Positions 46,039 through 56,300 of a stretch of DNA of 64,000 nt are shown piece after piece; position 1 is the stretch's first letter, and each line of letters starts with the position of its first letter. The notes beneath the pieces were generated by a model that was not told the DNA's origin, did not search any database, and saw only the letters and a list, made by a program, of their open reading frames with translations. A program made the position numbers and the translations under genes. The DNA comes from Abditibacterium sp. (lineage in GTDB: Bacteria; Armatimonadota; Abditibacteriia; Abditibacteriales; Abditibacteriaceae), in assembly GCA_030448265.1 (NCBI GenBank), contig JAUJNG010000001.1, positions 276,490 through 340,489 on the forward strand, read 5' to 3'.

Positions 46039-46679
46039 AAATGGTGGAAGAAAATCTTTTCGAGCGCGTTTATCCCGAAATCTGGGTGAATGAAGCGGAG
46101 TATTTCCACCGCGAGGAGCACACCTCGCATCGTCACGAATGGGTGAATGGCAGAATGCGTCATTTGCCGCTCGGCGGCTTGGAACACGCCCGCATTTGCG
46201 GCCGTTTCCGCGCGGAATTTGGGGAGCGTTTGCCCGATGATTGGTGGATTGCGGGCAGCACTCTGCGCCTCAAAATCGAGGCGACGGGCCTACGCACCTA
46301 CGCCGATGCCGTTTTAATCACGCCCGAAACCCGTTTCGTGCGCGAAGGCGGTGACAGCGACACGGTTCTCAATCCAACTTTTCTGGGCGAAGTGAGCGAC
46401 GAAGCGACCGAGGTTTACGACCGGACGCTGAAATTCGACCATTATCGCCAGATTCCCTCGCTGCGCGATTATGTGCGCGTTTGCGCGGGGTGCGTGCGCG
46501 TCGAACACTTCGCGCGTTGCGCCGACGAGTGGACGATGCGTGTTTACACGCGGCGCGACCAAAACTTCACGCTTTCTTTTCTCGATGTGGAGCTTTCCCT
46601 GTCGCGCATTTACACGGATGTTTCCCTGCCCGCAAACGAAGATTTCTGGTGCCCGATTCCAGAAGGTCTTGAACAATAA
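46035..46679 (+). CDS. Uma2-like (DUF820) putative nuclease-fold protein
   Basis: 214 aa from ATG 46035, which overlaps the trpE stop (ATGA). PD-(D/E)XK-like pattern of Uma2 proteins: HEWVNGRMRHLPLGGLEHAR, LRTYADAVLITPE (Asp), TFLGEVSDEATEVYDRTLKF (Glu...Lys) and HYRQIPSLRDYVRV. Uma2 proteins are numerous in Cyanobacteria and allied phyla; their function is mostly unknown, with a transposon or nuclease origin suspected. Its place between trpE and rnhA is probably incidental. Confidence 0.85.
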   Translation: MKMVEENLFERVYPEIWVNEAEYFHREEHTSHRHEWVNGRMRHLPLGGLEHARICGRFRAEFGERLPDDWWIAGSTLRLKIEATGLRTYADAVLITPETRFVREGGDSDTVLNPTFLGEVSDEATEVYDRTLKFDHYRQIPSLRDYVRVCAGCVRVEHFARCADEWTMRVYTRRDQNFTLSFLDVELSLSRIYTDVSLPANEDFWCPIPEGLEQ

Positions 46680-46684
46680 ACCCC

Positions 46685-47197
46685 ATGCGTAAAAAACAAA
46701 ACAGCTTGGAACTCATGTTTGAAGGCGCCGATTCCAGCCCCTCGCCGCGCGTCAAAAGCCTCTCCGAAGCCGTGATTTACTGCGACGGCGCCTGTTCGGG
46801 CAATCCTGGGCCTGGCGGGTGGGGCACCATCATCGAGCAAAACGGCGCGCGGCGCGAGCTGTCGGGCGGAAGTCCCAAAACCACCAACAATCAAATGGAA
46901 CTGCTGGGGCTGATTCAGGGCCTCAAAGCGGTTCCGGCGGGCACGCGGGTCAAAATCGTCACCGATTCGGAATACGTCGTCAAAGGCGCCACGACGTGGA
47001 TCAAAGGCTGGATTCGCAACGGCTGGAAAACGGCGTCGAAACAGCCGGTGAAAAACCAGGAGTTGTGGCAGCAGCTTCACTTGTTGTTGCAGGAGCGCCC
47101 GCACACCCTCGAATGGGTCAAGGGCCACGCCGGACACGCCCAAAACGAACGCTGCGACGAACTCGCGCGGCGCGCTATCGAGAATCTCTACGCTTAA
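46685..47197 (+). CDS. rnhA: Ribonuclease HI
   Basis: 170 aa with an N-terminal extension of about 25 residues before the fold. Active-site carboxylates: IYCDGACSGNPGPGGWG (Asp), NNQMELLGLIQGL (Glu), IVTDSEYVV (Asp) and the C-terminal HAQNERCDELAR (Asp). The basic handle region (TTWIKGWIRNGWKTASKQPV) is present. It removes RNA in RNA-DNA hybrids. Starts 5 bp after the Uma2-like gene. Confidence 0.95.
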   Translation: MRKKQNSLELMFEGADSSPSPRVKSLSEAVIYCDGACSGNPGPGGWGTIIEQNGARRELSGGSPKTTNNQMELLGLIQGLKAVPAGTRVKIVTDSEYVVKGATTWIKGWIRNGWKTASKQPVKNQELWQQLHLLLQERPHTLEWVKGHAGHAQNERCDELARRAIENLYA

Positions 47198-47213
47198 CTG
47201 GGATTACTTTGGG

Positions 47214-47916
47214 GTGCAGGTCAACCCCTCTACAACGCGAGTGCGACGTCTGATGAAAAGCGCGGGGCTTTGCCCACGCCAAAAGCCTCGAGTGCGTGTC
47301 AAAACTACACGCAGCAATCCGCACTTGCCCGTGACTTGCCCGTGGCACCGCATCTTCTCCTGAATGCACCACCCTGCCAGCAGCCCAGAGAACGCTTTTA
47401 CAGCGACATCACTTATATCCCCACTCACTCCACTCCCTTATATCCCGACTCACGAAGGCTGGCTTTATCTGTCAGCCACTTTGGACGGCTACTCGCGCCG
47501 ATGTGCTGGATGGAGCGCTGGTGACAACATGGTGACAACATGGTGACGCCGCTGGTGTTGCGCGCTGCCATGCGCGCTCTGGACGGTGCCACTGCCGCAC
47601 TTCATCACTCCGACCGAGGCAGCCAATGTGCCAGCGAACTCTTCCGCGACTTTTGAGGCCATCATGGTGTGCGTCAAAGCATGAGTCGCAAAGGGAATTG
47701 TTATGACAACGCCGCGATGGAAAGTTTTTGGGCCACGCTCAAGACCAAATGCTTCAACAACTTTCGCAATGGCATTCCTGCCACGCGTCAGGAAGCGCGC
47801 CAAAACATCTTTCGCTACATTGAACTCTTCGACATCTAAAACGCTTGCATTCGGCTTTGGGCTACTGCTCACCAGCGGAGTTGGAGACAAATTACTTCAA
47901 ACAAAAGAAGAAATAA
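47214..47916 (+). mobile_element. IS3-family transposase (OrfB) remnant
   Basis: Pieces of an integrase-core transposase in different frames: VNPSTTRVRRLMKSAGL, ERFYSDITYIPTHEGWLYLS after correcting a duplicated stretch, LHHSDRGSQCASELFRDF, NCYDNAAMESFWATLKTKCF and RLHSALGYCSPAELETNYF, ending at TAA 47914. The N-terminal part and OrfA are missing. Short internal tandem duplications are visible (CACTTATATCCC-like near 47405-47450; GACAACATGGT at about 47522-47542). It is inactive and no terminal repeats are found. Confidence 0.8.
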
Positions 47917-47973
47917 AGAGCAGCAACGACGAGCACGGCCGCCAACAGTTACACAAAATTGAGGGCCCGCGTT

Positions 47974-49674
47974 TCAAGGGTATGTCAGTGGGGAAAACAC
48001 ACCGCTGAGTGGCGCCGCTGCGTGGCGAAAGATGCCAGGTTCAAAAACCGAGCGTTTTTCCTGAGGCCAGAGGTGGATTTCGCTTTCAAAAGTGCGCCAC
48101 AGTTGTGGCGTCAACTTGAATTTCAACCCTTTGGTGCATCCCGAATCGGCGAAAAAACGCTGCATTCTCCCGTTGACGTGATCATTCAAAAGGAGGAAAA
48201 CGGTGGCGGTTGTCTGCGCGGTTGCATAGCCGCTGTAGTGCTGGAAGTCGATTCCCGCTTCGGTTTGGAGCCTTTCACGAAAAATTCCGCGCTGGGATTC
48301 GGCGTAACCGTTGGCGAACACGTCGTGGGCGAAGGCTTCGAGCCACAACTGCTTTTGGGCCGTTGGGTTGTTGGCGTAAAGGAGGATCTTCGCCAGGCCG
48401 ACCGTGCTTCCCAGCGCGTTGGAGGCGGTGCCCCAGGCTCCAAACGCGAGGCCGCTGCAGGTTCTGGGCAGACCTTCCGCGTCCCAGGCGCCGTTAAAAA
48501 TCCTCATGTCCACCAGCGCCGTGCGACTGACGAGGGCTTCATCGTTGCCCCAGTTTTCCCTGATGAATCTGGTATCGAACTCCCGTTGCGCGGCGTCATT
48601 GGCCTGGAACGTGTCCTCGTTGCCTTCGGGTCGCCGCGTCATCACCAAAACACGCGCGTGTGCCGGCTGACCGTCGGGCACGATTTCGAGGCCGAGCGTG
48701 GCCAGTTTTTCTCGAACCACTTCCTCTGCCGTGCGCTTGCCGTCGTAGTGTTGGCGCGCCTGAGGATTGGAAATCTTCACCGTCACTTTGAGGCTGGGAA
48801 GCAAGCGCGCAAAGGCCACGAAGGGCAGTTCATCGGCGCCCCAGGTGAGGTTGTTGGTCAACTCCGCGAGTCCCATTTCGGCTAAAAGGGCGTTTTTCTG
48901 TTTTTCCAGCGCCCCTCGCACCGGAAGGGCTTGCTCCGAGATCGAATCGCCCATCGCATAAGACACCAGCAAAATCTTACGGTCGAGAGCCTTGAGCAAC
49001 CCCAGCGTGTCTCGAAGCGCCTGCAACTCCTTTTGGTGCTGTCTTTCGGCCCAAGCCGGATAATCAGGGCTTGACCCGATGCCCACGAAGCTGCCAAACA
49101 CCACCGCATACGGTTTTTGGCGCAGCGAAGCGAGATAGGCTTCGGGACGTTGCAGGATGCGGTCGGGCAGCACGAACGAGGTGTTTTGGGCGAGGTGGTC
49201 GGGCAACAGCCTGATGGCCTGACGCACCAGCGAATCGGTCTGGCGACGCGGCCCCAGCACGAAACTGGGGTAAATCGGCTCGGAGCGCTGGTCTGCGCCG
49301 TCGGAAAATCGCTGGCTTCCTGGGGGCAGAATTCCAAATCCTATGCAGTCCTGGTCTGTCGGGGCATCGTAGGTCTTGGTGTCGGCCTGGAGACGCGAAA
49401 CGATCTTTTTTACCTCGGTCTCCGCAGGGCGTGGCTGATGAGCGGGCAACTCCTGGAGCGGTGGAAGAGTCATGATGAGAGGATCCCGAAGGGAATTGGC
49501 CTGCCTCGCCTCGCGCCTCGCCTCGCGTTGGTTCTGGGCTTTCGAGGGGCGGCACTCGAAAATCATCGCGCAGCAAATGCTGAGGAAAATCAGCGAACCG
49601 AGGGATGGGTGTCTCACCCGCTTGCGGGCGGAAGCCTTTTGCAACGGCTTTTGGATGGTGGAAAGAAGAGACAT
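47974..49674 (-). CDS. Large exported protein, possibly DUF4127-like
   Basis: 566 aa. A basic start and hydrophobic segment (SLIFLSICCAMIFECRP, about residues 27-43) indicate a signal peptide or anchor. The central region contains YAVVFGSFVGIGSSPDYPAW and ILLVSYAMGDSI, and the C-terminal half has FGAWGTASNALGSTVGLAKI and NGYAESQRGIFRERL, reminiscent of the AGWNTAGNTLG block of DUF4127; this is a weak resemblance. Function unknown. A potential later start is not obvious. It is read toward the IS3 remnant. Confidence 0.6.
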   Translation of the reverse strand: MSLLSTIQKPLQKASARKRVRHPSLGSLIFLSICCAMIFECRPSKAQNQREARREARQANSLRDPLIMTLPPLQELPAHQPRPAETEVKKIVSRLQADTKTYDAPTDQDCIGFGILPPGSQRFSDGADQRSEPIYPSFVLGPRRQTDSLVRQAIRLLPDHLAQNTSFVLPDRILQRPEAYLASLRQKPYAVVFGSFVGIGSSPDYPAWAERQHQKELQALRDTLGLLKALDRKILLVSYAMGDSISEQALPVRGALEKQKNALLAEMGLAELTNNLTWGADELPFVAFARLLPSLKVTVKISNPQARQHYDGKRTAEEVVREKLATLGLEIVPDGQPAHARVLVMTRRPEGNEDTFQANDAAQREFDTRFIRENWGNDEALVSRTALVDMRIFNGAWDAEGLPRTCSGLAFGAWGTASNALGSTVGLAKILLYANNPTAQKQLWLEAFAHDVFANGYAESQRGIFRERLQTEAGIDFQHYSGYATAQTTATVFLLLNDHVNGRMQRFFADSGCTKGLKFKLTPQLWRTFESEIHLWPQEKRSVFEPGIFRHAAAPLSGVFSPLTYP

Positions 49675-49916
49675 GATTTTTTGACTGAACCCGCTTCAAC
49701 TCTCAGCGCTACCTGTTAGGATTCGGAATCACACATGATGTGGCACCAGAGATTAAGCCGCAGAAGTTTGTAGTTTTCCCACACATCGGGCAGCAAGCAT
49801 CCAATCATAACCGGCGCAATTTCAACCAGACACGACGAAGCCAGCCACCAAGAATTGCACGCTCCACTGCGGTAGAATGGAGCGATAACTTGGCGTTAAA
49901 AGGATAATTCGTTTAT

Positions 49917-50369
49917 GTGTGTTTAGGTCTCTTCTTTTATGACCCCGAAGACCCCCTGGCCAACAACGGCGGCCAGTTGCTCGAAGCGGTCACCAAAGAC
50001 CAACTCAACACCGGACTCAATGGCCAGATCCGCTACCGCGTTTCCGAGCAGAATCTTTATGCTTATCTTTTTGGCGTCAAACAGCCATTGGTGCACGTGA
50101 TGGGCTGCTTCATCTCCGTGCTGCGCGAGCGCATCGCCAATTTCGAGGCTCCCGACCGCCCCGCAGAAAGCGTTGCGCTGGGTTCCCAGCCCTTGGATGC
50201 CAGCATCGTGACCGGCGTTTCCATCAACGACCTTCGCAAGAACCTGCGCGATCTCAACGAGCACATGGATGCAACGAGCGGGGCGCATCAAAGAGAATTT
50301 TCTCAAAAATGTTTGAAAACTCTTAATTGTGGGTATAATCTACTTTACCGGAGTAGGGAAGTAGATTAA
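49917..50369 (+). pseudogene. Remnant of an SPFH/band-7-like gene
   Basis: A GTG-started frame gives 150 residues. LLEAVTKDQLNTGLNGQIRY, RVSEQNLYAYLFGVKQPLV and VLRERIANFEAP are SPFH-like, but the N-terminal membrane helix is absent and an ATG two bases before runs straight into a stop. After SINDLRKNLRDLNEHM the sequence loses family character and runs into the promoter of the next gene. I read this as an N- and C-truncated fragment, so the function is lost. Confidence 0.4.
50312..50368 (+). promoter_or_regulatory. Promoter and operator-like palindrome of the GntR/LacI-type regulator
   Basis: TATAAT (50334-50339) is preceded by TTGAAA at 15 bp or TTTGAA at 16 bp. A perfect 10-bp inverted repeat, TAATCTACTT (50336-50345) and AAGTAGATTA (50359-50368), with 13 bp between, starts inside the -10 and covers the expected transcription start. 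Position implies autorepression by the encoded regulator. Confidence 0.65.
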
Positions 50370-50385
50370 CGCGACTCCAAGGAAC

Positions 50386-51582
50386 GTGAACACTGCGATG
50401 AAAAGTGAAAGCAGCCAATTGGCGGAGGGCGTTTCCCATCTTGGGGGCGCTGGCAATGGGATCTCTGCAGAAGCCATTGTGCAGGAATTGCGCTCGCAGA
50501 TCATCGCGGGCACGTTGTCGCCAGGGGCGCAGTTGCCGACGCGGGTGCAGTTGCAGGAGCGTTTTGGCACCACCAACGTAACGGTGCAGCGCGCTCTGGA
50601 TCGGCTCATCCGCGAAGAGTTCGTTTATGCCAATGGGCGGCGCGGAACTTATGTCGCAGAAGCGCCGCCGCATCTTTCGCGCTACGCCCTGGTGTTTCCG
50701 TCGCGGCCCTCGGTTGCGCACGAATGGCGCCGCTTCTGGACGGCTCTGAGCCATGAAGCGATGGCCCTGGAACAGAATGAGGAAGTCGCGCGCCAATTGC
50801 CGCTTTATCACGGCATCAACGAACACTTGGAAGGCGAAGACTACGCACGTTTACAGGCTGAGGTTCTCACCCATCGCGTCGCGGGCCTCATTTTCGCCGC
50901 TCTGCCGCACCGTTTAATCGACACTCCTCTGCTCCGCGAACCACAAATGCCCCGCGTGGCGATTGTGAGCGGCGAGTTTTCAGGCGTGCCCACGATGCGG
51001 CTCGATTTGCGCGCCTTTTGCCGCCGCGCCTGCGAGCATCTCGCCGCACGGGGCTGCCGCCGCGTCGCCCTCATCCTGCCCTCTTCGCTGAGCGCGGACG
51101 CACACGAAATCTGGCTCGAAGCCATGGGCGAACACGGTTTGACGACGCGCCCTTACTGGACGCAGCACATTCATCTCGCGGCGCCCGAAGCCGCGAAAAA
51201 CTGCACTCATTTATTGATGAATCCCGATCAACGGGAGCGTCCCGATGCTTTGATTATTTCCGACGACAACCTGGTGGAGCACGCTATGGCGGGCCTCATC
51301 GCTGCCGGCGTGCAGGTGCCGAGACATCTCAGCATCGTAGCCCACTGCAACTTTCCCTGGCCCACCCAGAGCATTTTGCCCGCGACGCGCCTGGGATTCG
51401 ACGCGCGCCAATTACTGCAAGCGTGTCTCGATTCCATCGACGCGCAGCGCCGAGGCGAAACAGTGGCTTCCCAGACCCTGATCGAACCGGTCTTTGAAAA
51501 CGAACTGGCGGCGTCGTCCCGCCCCCTCAACCGCAGGGAAATACCCCTGGCCCGCCCCGAAATGGCGGGATTAGCCGCATAA
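50386..51582 (+). CDS. GntR-type DNA-binding domain fused to a LacI-type ligand-binding domain
   Basis: 398 aa from GTG 50386 (ATG 50398 is an alternative; neither has ideal ribosome-site spacing). Residues about 28-95 form a winged HTH of the GntR family (IVQELRSQIIAGTLSPGAQL, LQERFGTTNVTVQRALDRLI, GTYVAEAPP). The rest is a periplasmic-binding-protein fold as in LacI/GalR (ALVFPSRPS, VAIVSGEFSGVPTMRLDLRA, RRVALILPSS, DALIISDDNLVEHAMAGLIA, VAHCNFPWP). Sugar-responsive repressors have this layout. It heads the polysaccharide locus and likely controls it. Confidence 0.88.
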   Translation: MNTAMKSESSQLAEGVSHLGGAGNGISAEAIVQELRSQIIAGTLSPGAQLPTRVQLQERFGTTNVTVQRALDRLIREEFVYANGRRGTYVAEAPPHLSRYALVFPSRPSVAHEWRRFWTALSHEAMALEQNEEVARQLPLYHGINEHLEGEDYARLQAEVLTHRVAGLIFAALPHRLIDTPLLREPQMPRVAIVSGEFSGVPTMRLDLRAFCRRACEHLAARGCRRVALILPSSLSADAHEIWLEAMGEHGLTTRPYWTQHIHLAAPEAAKNCTHLLMNPDQRERPDALIISDDNLVEHAMAGLIAAGVQVPRHLSIVAHCNFPWPTQSILPATRLGFDARQLLQACLDSIDAQRRGETVASQTLIEPVFENELAASSRPLNRREIPLARPEMAGLAA

Positions 51583-51604
51583 TTGAGAGTTTCCAAGGAA
51601 AACC

Positions 51605-52474
51605 ATGAAAACCACACGCCTCCACCAAGCCTTCACCCTGATTGAATTGCTCGTTGTTATTGCCATTATAGCAATCCTCGCAGCTATTCTGTTTCCCGTT
51701 TTCGGGCGGGCGCGCGAAAACGCTCGTCGCTCGTCGTGCCAAAGCAACCTCAAACAACTGGGATTGGGAATTATGATGTATGTGCAGGATTACGACGAGC
51801 GCTATCCTTTTCGCATCTTCGGCACCGGCTCAACCTATAACACGAATGAGCCGGCCTATAGCTGGCGTCAGGCAATACAGCCTTACGTGAAAAGCACTCA
51901 GGTTGCGACCTGTCCTTCCAACGTGCGCAATACAATGGTGGCGGATATGGCCAAAACCGCAGGCGTTTCTTACGGCCAGGCCAAACCCGCGATCAACGTG
52001 TCTTACGCCGGTAACACCGTCACAGTAGGTGGGACGGTGGGGGTTTTCGTTGCACCCGCTCCGCCGGCACCGGCCACTCCAACGAATGCGCCCACCCATA
52101 TCTCCGATGTGGCAAGTCCATCCACAGTGATTGCGGTCGCCGAAACACTGCGGCCCAGCTCCGATATTGATATCGGTAACGTTTCCTGGGCGGCTGGCAC
52201 CTGCAGTTTTACCACTTGGAATTCGACGCCGCCTCAGAACGATATCCCTCCTGTCCCCACAACAAACGGCTGTCACTTCGCTGGCCACCTCACCACCAGC
52301 AACTACCTCTTCGCCGACGGCCACGTCAAGGCGATGAAGCCAATCAGCGCTATGAATGGAACCAGCGGGGTCAACACCCCGACTAACCTGTGGTCGCGCA
52401 GTAACACGGCCTTCAGTGGTAACCAGTTCACCAGTGCGCGCAACAACTCGATCAACGCTCATGGTGCGAAGTGA
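51605..52474 (+). CDS. Type II secretion pseudopilin-like protein, DUF1559-type (copy 1)
   Basis: 289 aa. The prepilin cleavage/methylation motif ([19 protein letters not shown]) is near residue 10, so the N-terminal helix is processed and membrane-inserted. A conserved [20 protein letters not shown] segment follows, and the C-terminus has [20 protein letters not shown], the typical H...DGH-type ending. Such proteins are numerous in Planctomycetota and Armatimonadota; function uncertain. It is followed 9 bp later by a paralogue. Confidence 0.9.
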   Translation: MKTTRLHQAFTLIELLVVIAIIAILAAILFPVFGRARENARRSSCQSNLKQLGLGIMMYVQDYDERYPFRIFGTGSTYNTNEPAYSWRQAIQPYVKSTQVATCPSNVRNTMVADMAKTAGVSYGQAKPAINVSYAGNTVTVGGTVGVFVAPAPPAPATPTNAPTHISDVASPSTVIAVAETLRPSSDIDIGNVSWAAGTCSFTTWNSTPPQNDIPPVPTTNGCHFAGHLTTSNYLFADGHVKAMKPISAMNGTSGVNTPTNLWSRSNTAFSGNQFTSARNNSINAHGAK

Positions 52475-52483
52475 GACACTTTT

Positions 52484-53323
52484 ATGGCGTCCAGATTACA
52501 CAAAGCTTTACCGCACGTTGAGCACGGCTTCACGCTTATCGAATTGCTCGTCGTCGTGGCTATAATTGCAATCCTCGCTGCCATTCTATTCCCAGTTTTC
52601 GGGCGGGCGCGCGAAAACGCGCGGCGCACGGCCTGCCTGAGCAACGTGAAGCAAATCGGGCTGGGCTTGATGCAGTATGCACAGGACTACGACGAGACAT
52701 TTCCGGCGCGCTCTATAAGTGTTGGAGGAAGTGCTGTAAGCTGGCGGCAGGTGATCCAGCCCTACTTAAAGAGCACTCAAGTTGCGGCCTGCCCCTCGAA
52801 CAAACGCAACGAGATGCAGGCAGATGCCGCTAATGCGAATTATCCGCGCATCAACGCTTCCTACTCTGGCAACGTGCTCCCCACCCCCGATGTGCAGCCC
52901 ACCTGTTCCAGCGAAGGCTTTTTTTGTAGAGAGAACAGGCGAGGACGGCCCGTTGCAGCCATCGAAACTCCGACTTTGCTCATCTCCGTTGTAGAGAGCA
53001 CACGCCCCAGCAGTGATTTTGATGTAACTGGCGGCGGTGCCACGGGACAATTCGGGCCTCTCCCCACCAGCAACGGTTGTGCAACTTATCAAGCTGGCGC
53101 AAGCTGTCTGTTCGCGGGGCATCTGGGCACCACCAACTTTCTTTTTGCCGACGGTCACGCCAAAGCGATGAAGCCGATCATGACCATCAATGAAGTGAAC
53201 GCTGCGACTGCCACGCAACGCAATCTATGGGATGTTTTAAACCGGCGTTTCGGCGGCGGCGGTGTTCCAGGCAGCTACACCAGCGTCCGAAATGTCATTG
53301 ATAACGCGGCAGGAACGAAATAA
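52484..53323 (+). CDS. Type II secretion pseudopilin-like protein, DUF1559-type (copy 2)
   Basis: 279 aa, a paralogue of the preceding gene: [59 protein letters not shown], and [20 protein letters not shown] at the C-terminus agree closely, while the middle (residues 110-200) differs in cysteines and loops. The pair probably arose by tandem duplication and may form a pseudopilus or surface assembly together. The next gene starts 7 bp after its stop, implying one transcript with the giant exported protein. Confidence 0.9.
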   Translation: MASRLHKALPHVEHGFTLIELLVVVAIIAILAAILFPVFGRARENARRTACLSNVKQIGLGLMQYAQDYDETFPARSISVGGSAVSWRQVIQPYLKSTQVAACPSNKRNEMQADAANANYPRINASYSGNVLPTPDVQPTCSSEGFFCRENRRGRPVAAIETPTLLISVVESTRPSSDFDVTGGGATGQFGPLPTSNGCATYQAGASCLFAGHLGTTNFLFADGHAKAMKPIMTINEVNAATATQRNLWDVLNRRFGGGGVPGSYTSVRNVIDNAAGTK

Positions 53324-53330
53324 CCCCCCT

Positions 53331-56300
53331 ATGCTCAAGTCACTTCACGCCGTTGCTCTGACCGGCGCGCTCATTTTTGGCAGTCATTTCACCGCCCGCG
53401 CCCAGGACGACACTTCCGCCACCATGTCGCTCAACCGCGAAGTGACGGTCGTGCCCGCGCCTGGAAATGTCACCATCGACGGTCAGACCAACGACTGGGA
53501 CTTGTCGGCGGGCGCGTGGAGCTACAACAACCCGACGCTGGCTGACAAATATTCGGTGTGGACGCACCTGATGCATGACGCCAATGGCGTCTACTTTCTG
53601 GCGCGCTTTAGCGACCGCTCGCCGCTCAAAAACTCGACGCAGGGCAAGGATTTTTCTAAATCGTGGCAGGGCGATGCTTATCAGGCGCGCGTGATTTTCG
53701 ATGACAAAACCCCCGATGAGCATCAGATGCACATCAATTTGTTCTTTTCGACGCCCGAAAACCGGCCCTACATGATCGTCAAGCACGGCGGCTTCGGCAA
53801 AAACGACAGCGATGCCACCGGCCCCGACCGGCCCGAATTGGCGGCGCGTTTCGGGCCGACGATGGAGGCTTTCGGCGGCCAGATCGCCATGCGCGCCCGC
53901 GACGACGGCCAGGGCTACAACATGGAAGCGTTCTGGCCCTGGAAATATCTGCGTTTGAGCGGGCAGCCCTTGAAAGCAGGCGAAGGCTTCACCTTCGGCT
54001 GGGAAGCCATCTGGGGCACCGGCGACGGCACCGGCGGCGTGGTTTCGCGCCTCGCCGACGGCATCAAAAGCGAAAAAGCCAACCGCATCTTCATGTTTCG
54101 CGCCCGCAACGACTGGGGACGCGCCGTCATCGCGCCGCGCGGAAGGTTGCTCGTTTCGGCAGAACAGGAAGCGTTGCAGGCGGCGCGGCTCAAGCGGTTC
54201 GTCAATTACGACACCGTCGGCTCGATTCCCATCCGCTACTCCTTGCCCGACGACCGCGACGTGACCATCGCCATCGAAAACGCACAGGGCGTGCGGGTTC
54301 GCAACCTCTTCGGGCAGTTTCCGCGCAAAGCGGGCCAAAATACCGATTACTGGGACGGTCTGGACGATAACGGCAAGCCGGTGACGGCGGGCCGTTACAG
54401 CGCCATCATCGTTGACCACAGGCCGGTCGAATTGAAGTTCGTCAACAGCGTTTACAATTCGGCCACGCCGCCCTGGAAAACCGAAACCGGCGGCGCGTCG
54501 TGGGGCAGCAATCATGGCTACCCGACGACCGCCGCCACGCGCGGCGAGGTGACCATCATCGGCTTCACCGGCACTGAAGGCACCACCGGCATCCTGCGCT
54601 GCGACCCCAACGGGCGCATTCTGTGGGCCGACCGCAACGAAATTCTCGATGCCGCCATCGGCGAAAAATACGTTTACACGCTGTCGCGCGATGTGTGGGT
54701 CAAACAAACCGTGGTGCGGCGCCTGGATGTCAAAACCGGCCAGATTACGCCCTTTGAAGACGAAAAACGCACGCCGACGATTTCGCTCGGTTCGGGCGAA
54801 GGCACCGAGGACGCTTCGAGCATCGCTTTAAGCGGCGGCAAACTCTTCGTTTTAGTCGCGGGCGGGGGCACGACGCGCAAACTGCTGCGCCTCGACCCCA
54901 CCACCGGCGCCACCGAAGCCGAACTGCCCTCCAACGGCCTGCTCGCGCTCACTGACCGCGACGAAACCCTGTTCGGCCTTTTCGCGGACGGTTCAGTTGC
55001 CCGCCTGGGACAAAACGGCGCCGCGACGCAAAAACTCTTCACCGCGCGCGGCCTTTTAGCTCCGATGCGTCTCGGCGTCTCGCACGACTCGAAACGCTTT
55101 GCGATTTCCGATGTGGGCACCAATCAGGTTTTCCTCTTCGACGCTGAGGGCCAGAAAATCGGAACTCTCGGCGCGCCGTATCAGGCGGTGAACAGCCAAC
55201 GCCCCGCCGGAAAGTTCATCGAAACCAATTTCATCCGGCCTCTGGGCCTCGATTTCGACGCGCAGAATCGTTTGTGGGTGGCCGAAGCGCAGGGCAACTC
55301 CAAGCGCGTCACCAACTGGTCGCCGCAGGGCCAACTGCTTCAAAGTTTCTGGGGCAGCGCCGATTACGGCGGCGTGGATGCCTTTCCCATCACCTTCGAT
55401 TCGTCGCGTTTCATCGCGCACGGCGTGGAGTTTCAGCTTGACCCCAATCCCGATGTGTGGAAGCGTCCCACGCGCGAAAAACCGCTGGTTTTCCACCCCG
55501 AACTCACCGGAACGCGCGGTTTCATCTTCAAATATCAGAATCGCGAATACGCCGTCAACACGCCAGGCACGCTCAAGCCCAAAGGCTTCATGGTGGCGCT
55601 GCGCGACCAAAGCGGCGTGTTCGTGCCGCGCGTGCGGGTTTCCTACGCGCAGGGCAACACGCCTGGCAAGGCGTGGACTGACCGCAACCTCAACGGGCGC
55701 GAGGACGCGGGCGAAACGGTGACGGGCGTCGCGGGCAAAACCCACTACTGGACGGCGGGCTGGATTCGCCCCGACCTCACCATTGTCACGCCCGACCAGC
55801 AGATTTTCGCGCCGCAGGGCTTCACCGCGCACGGCGTGCCGCTCTACGACTTTTTGGCGCCCATAGCGGCCAATGCTTTTGCGCCCAACTTTAGCGCCAG
55901 CAATTCGGGCACGATTGTGATGGATGCCGCCGGAAACCTCTCCGACGGCCTGCAATTTCGCACCGTGAGCGGGCGTTCGGGCCAATATCCCAACCGATTC
56001 AAGCGTTGGGACGCGCCCGCCGCGCAGCGCGGCCTCATCGTGGCGCCGTTTCGCACCAACGGCGTGGTCGAAGGCGTGCCAGGCGTGGGCAGCGTCACCG
56101 CGATTGGCGGCGACCGTGGCGAATGGTTTTTGATGTCGCTTGATGGCCTTTATCTCTCCAGCATCTTGCAGGACACCAAAGGCGATGTCACTTTGGACGA
56201 AACCTTCGTCGGACAGGAAAGTTTCGGCGGCTTCCTCTGGCGCGACGAAACCCCAGGCCAAAACGGGCGCATTCTGGTGCAACTCGGCGGCATTTCCTAC

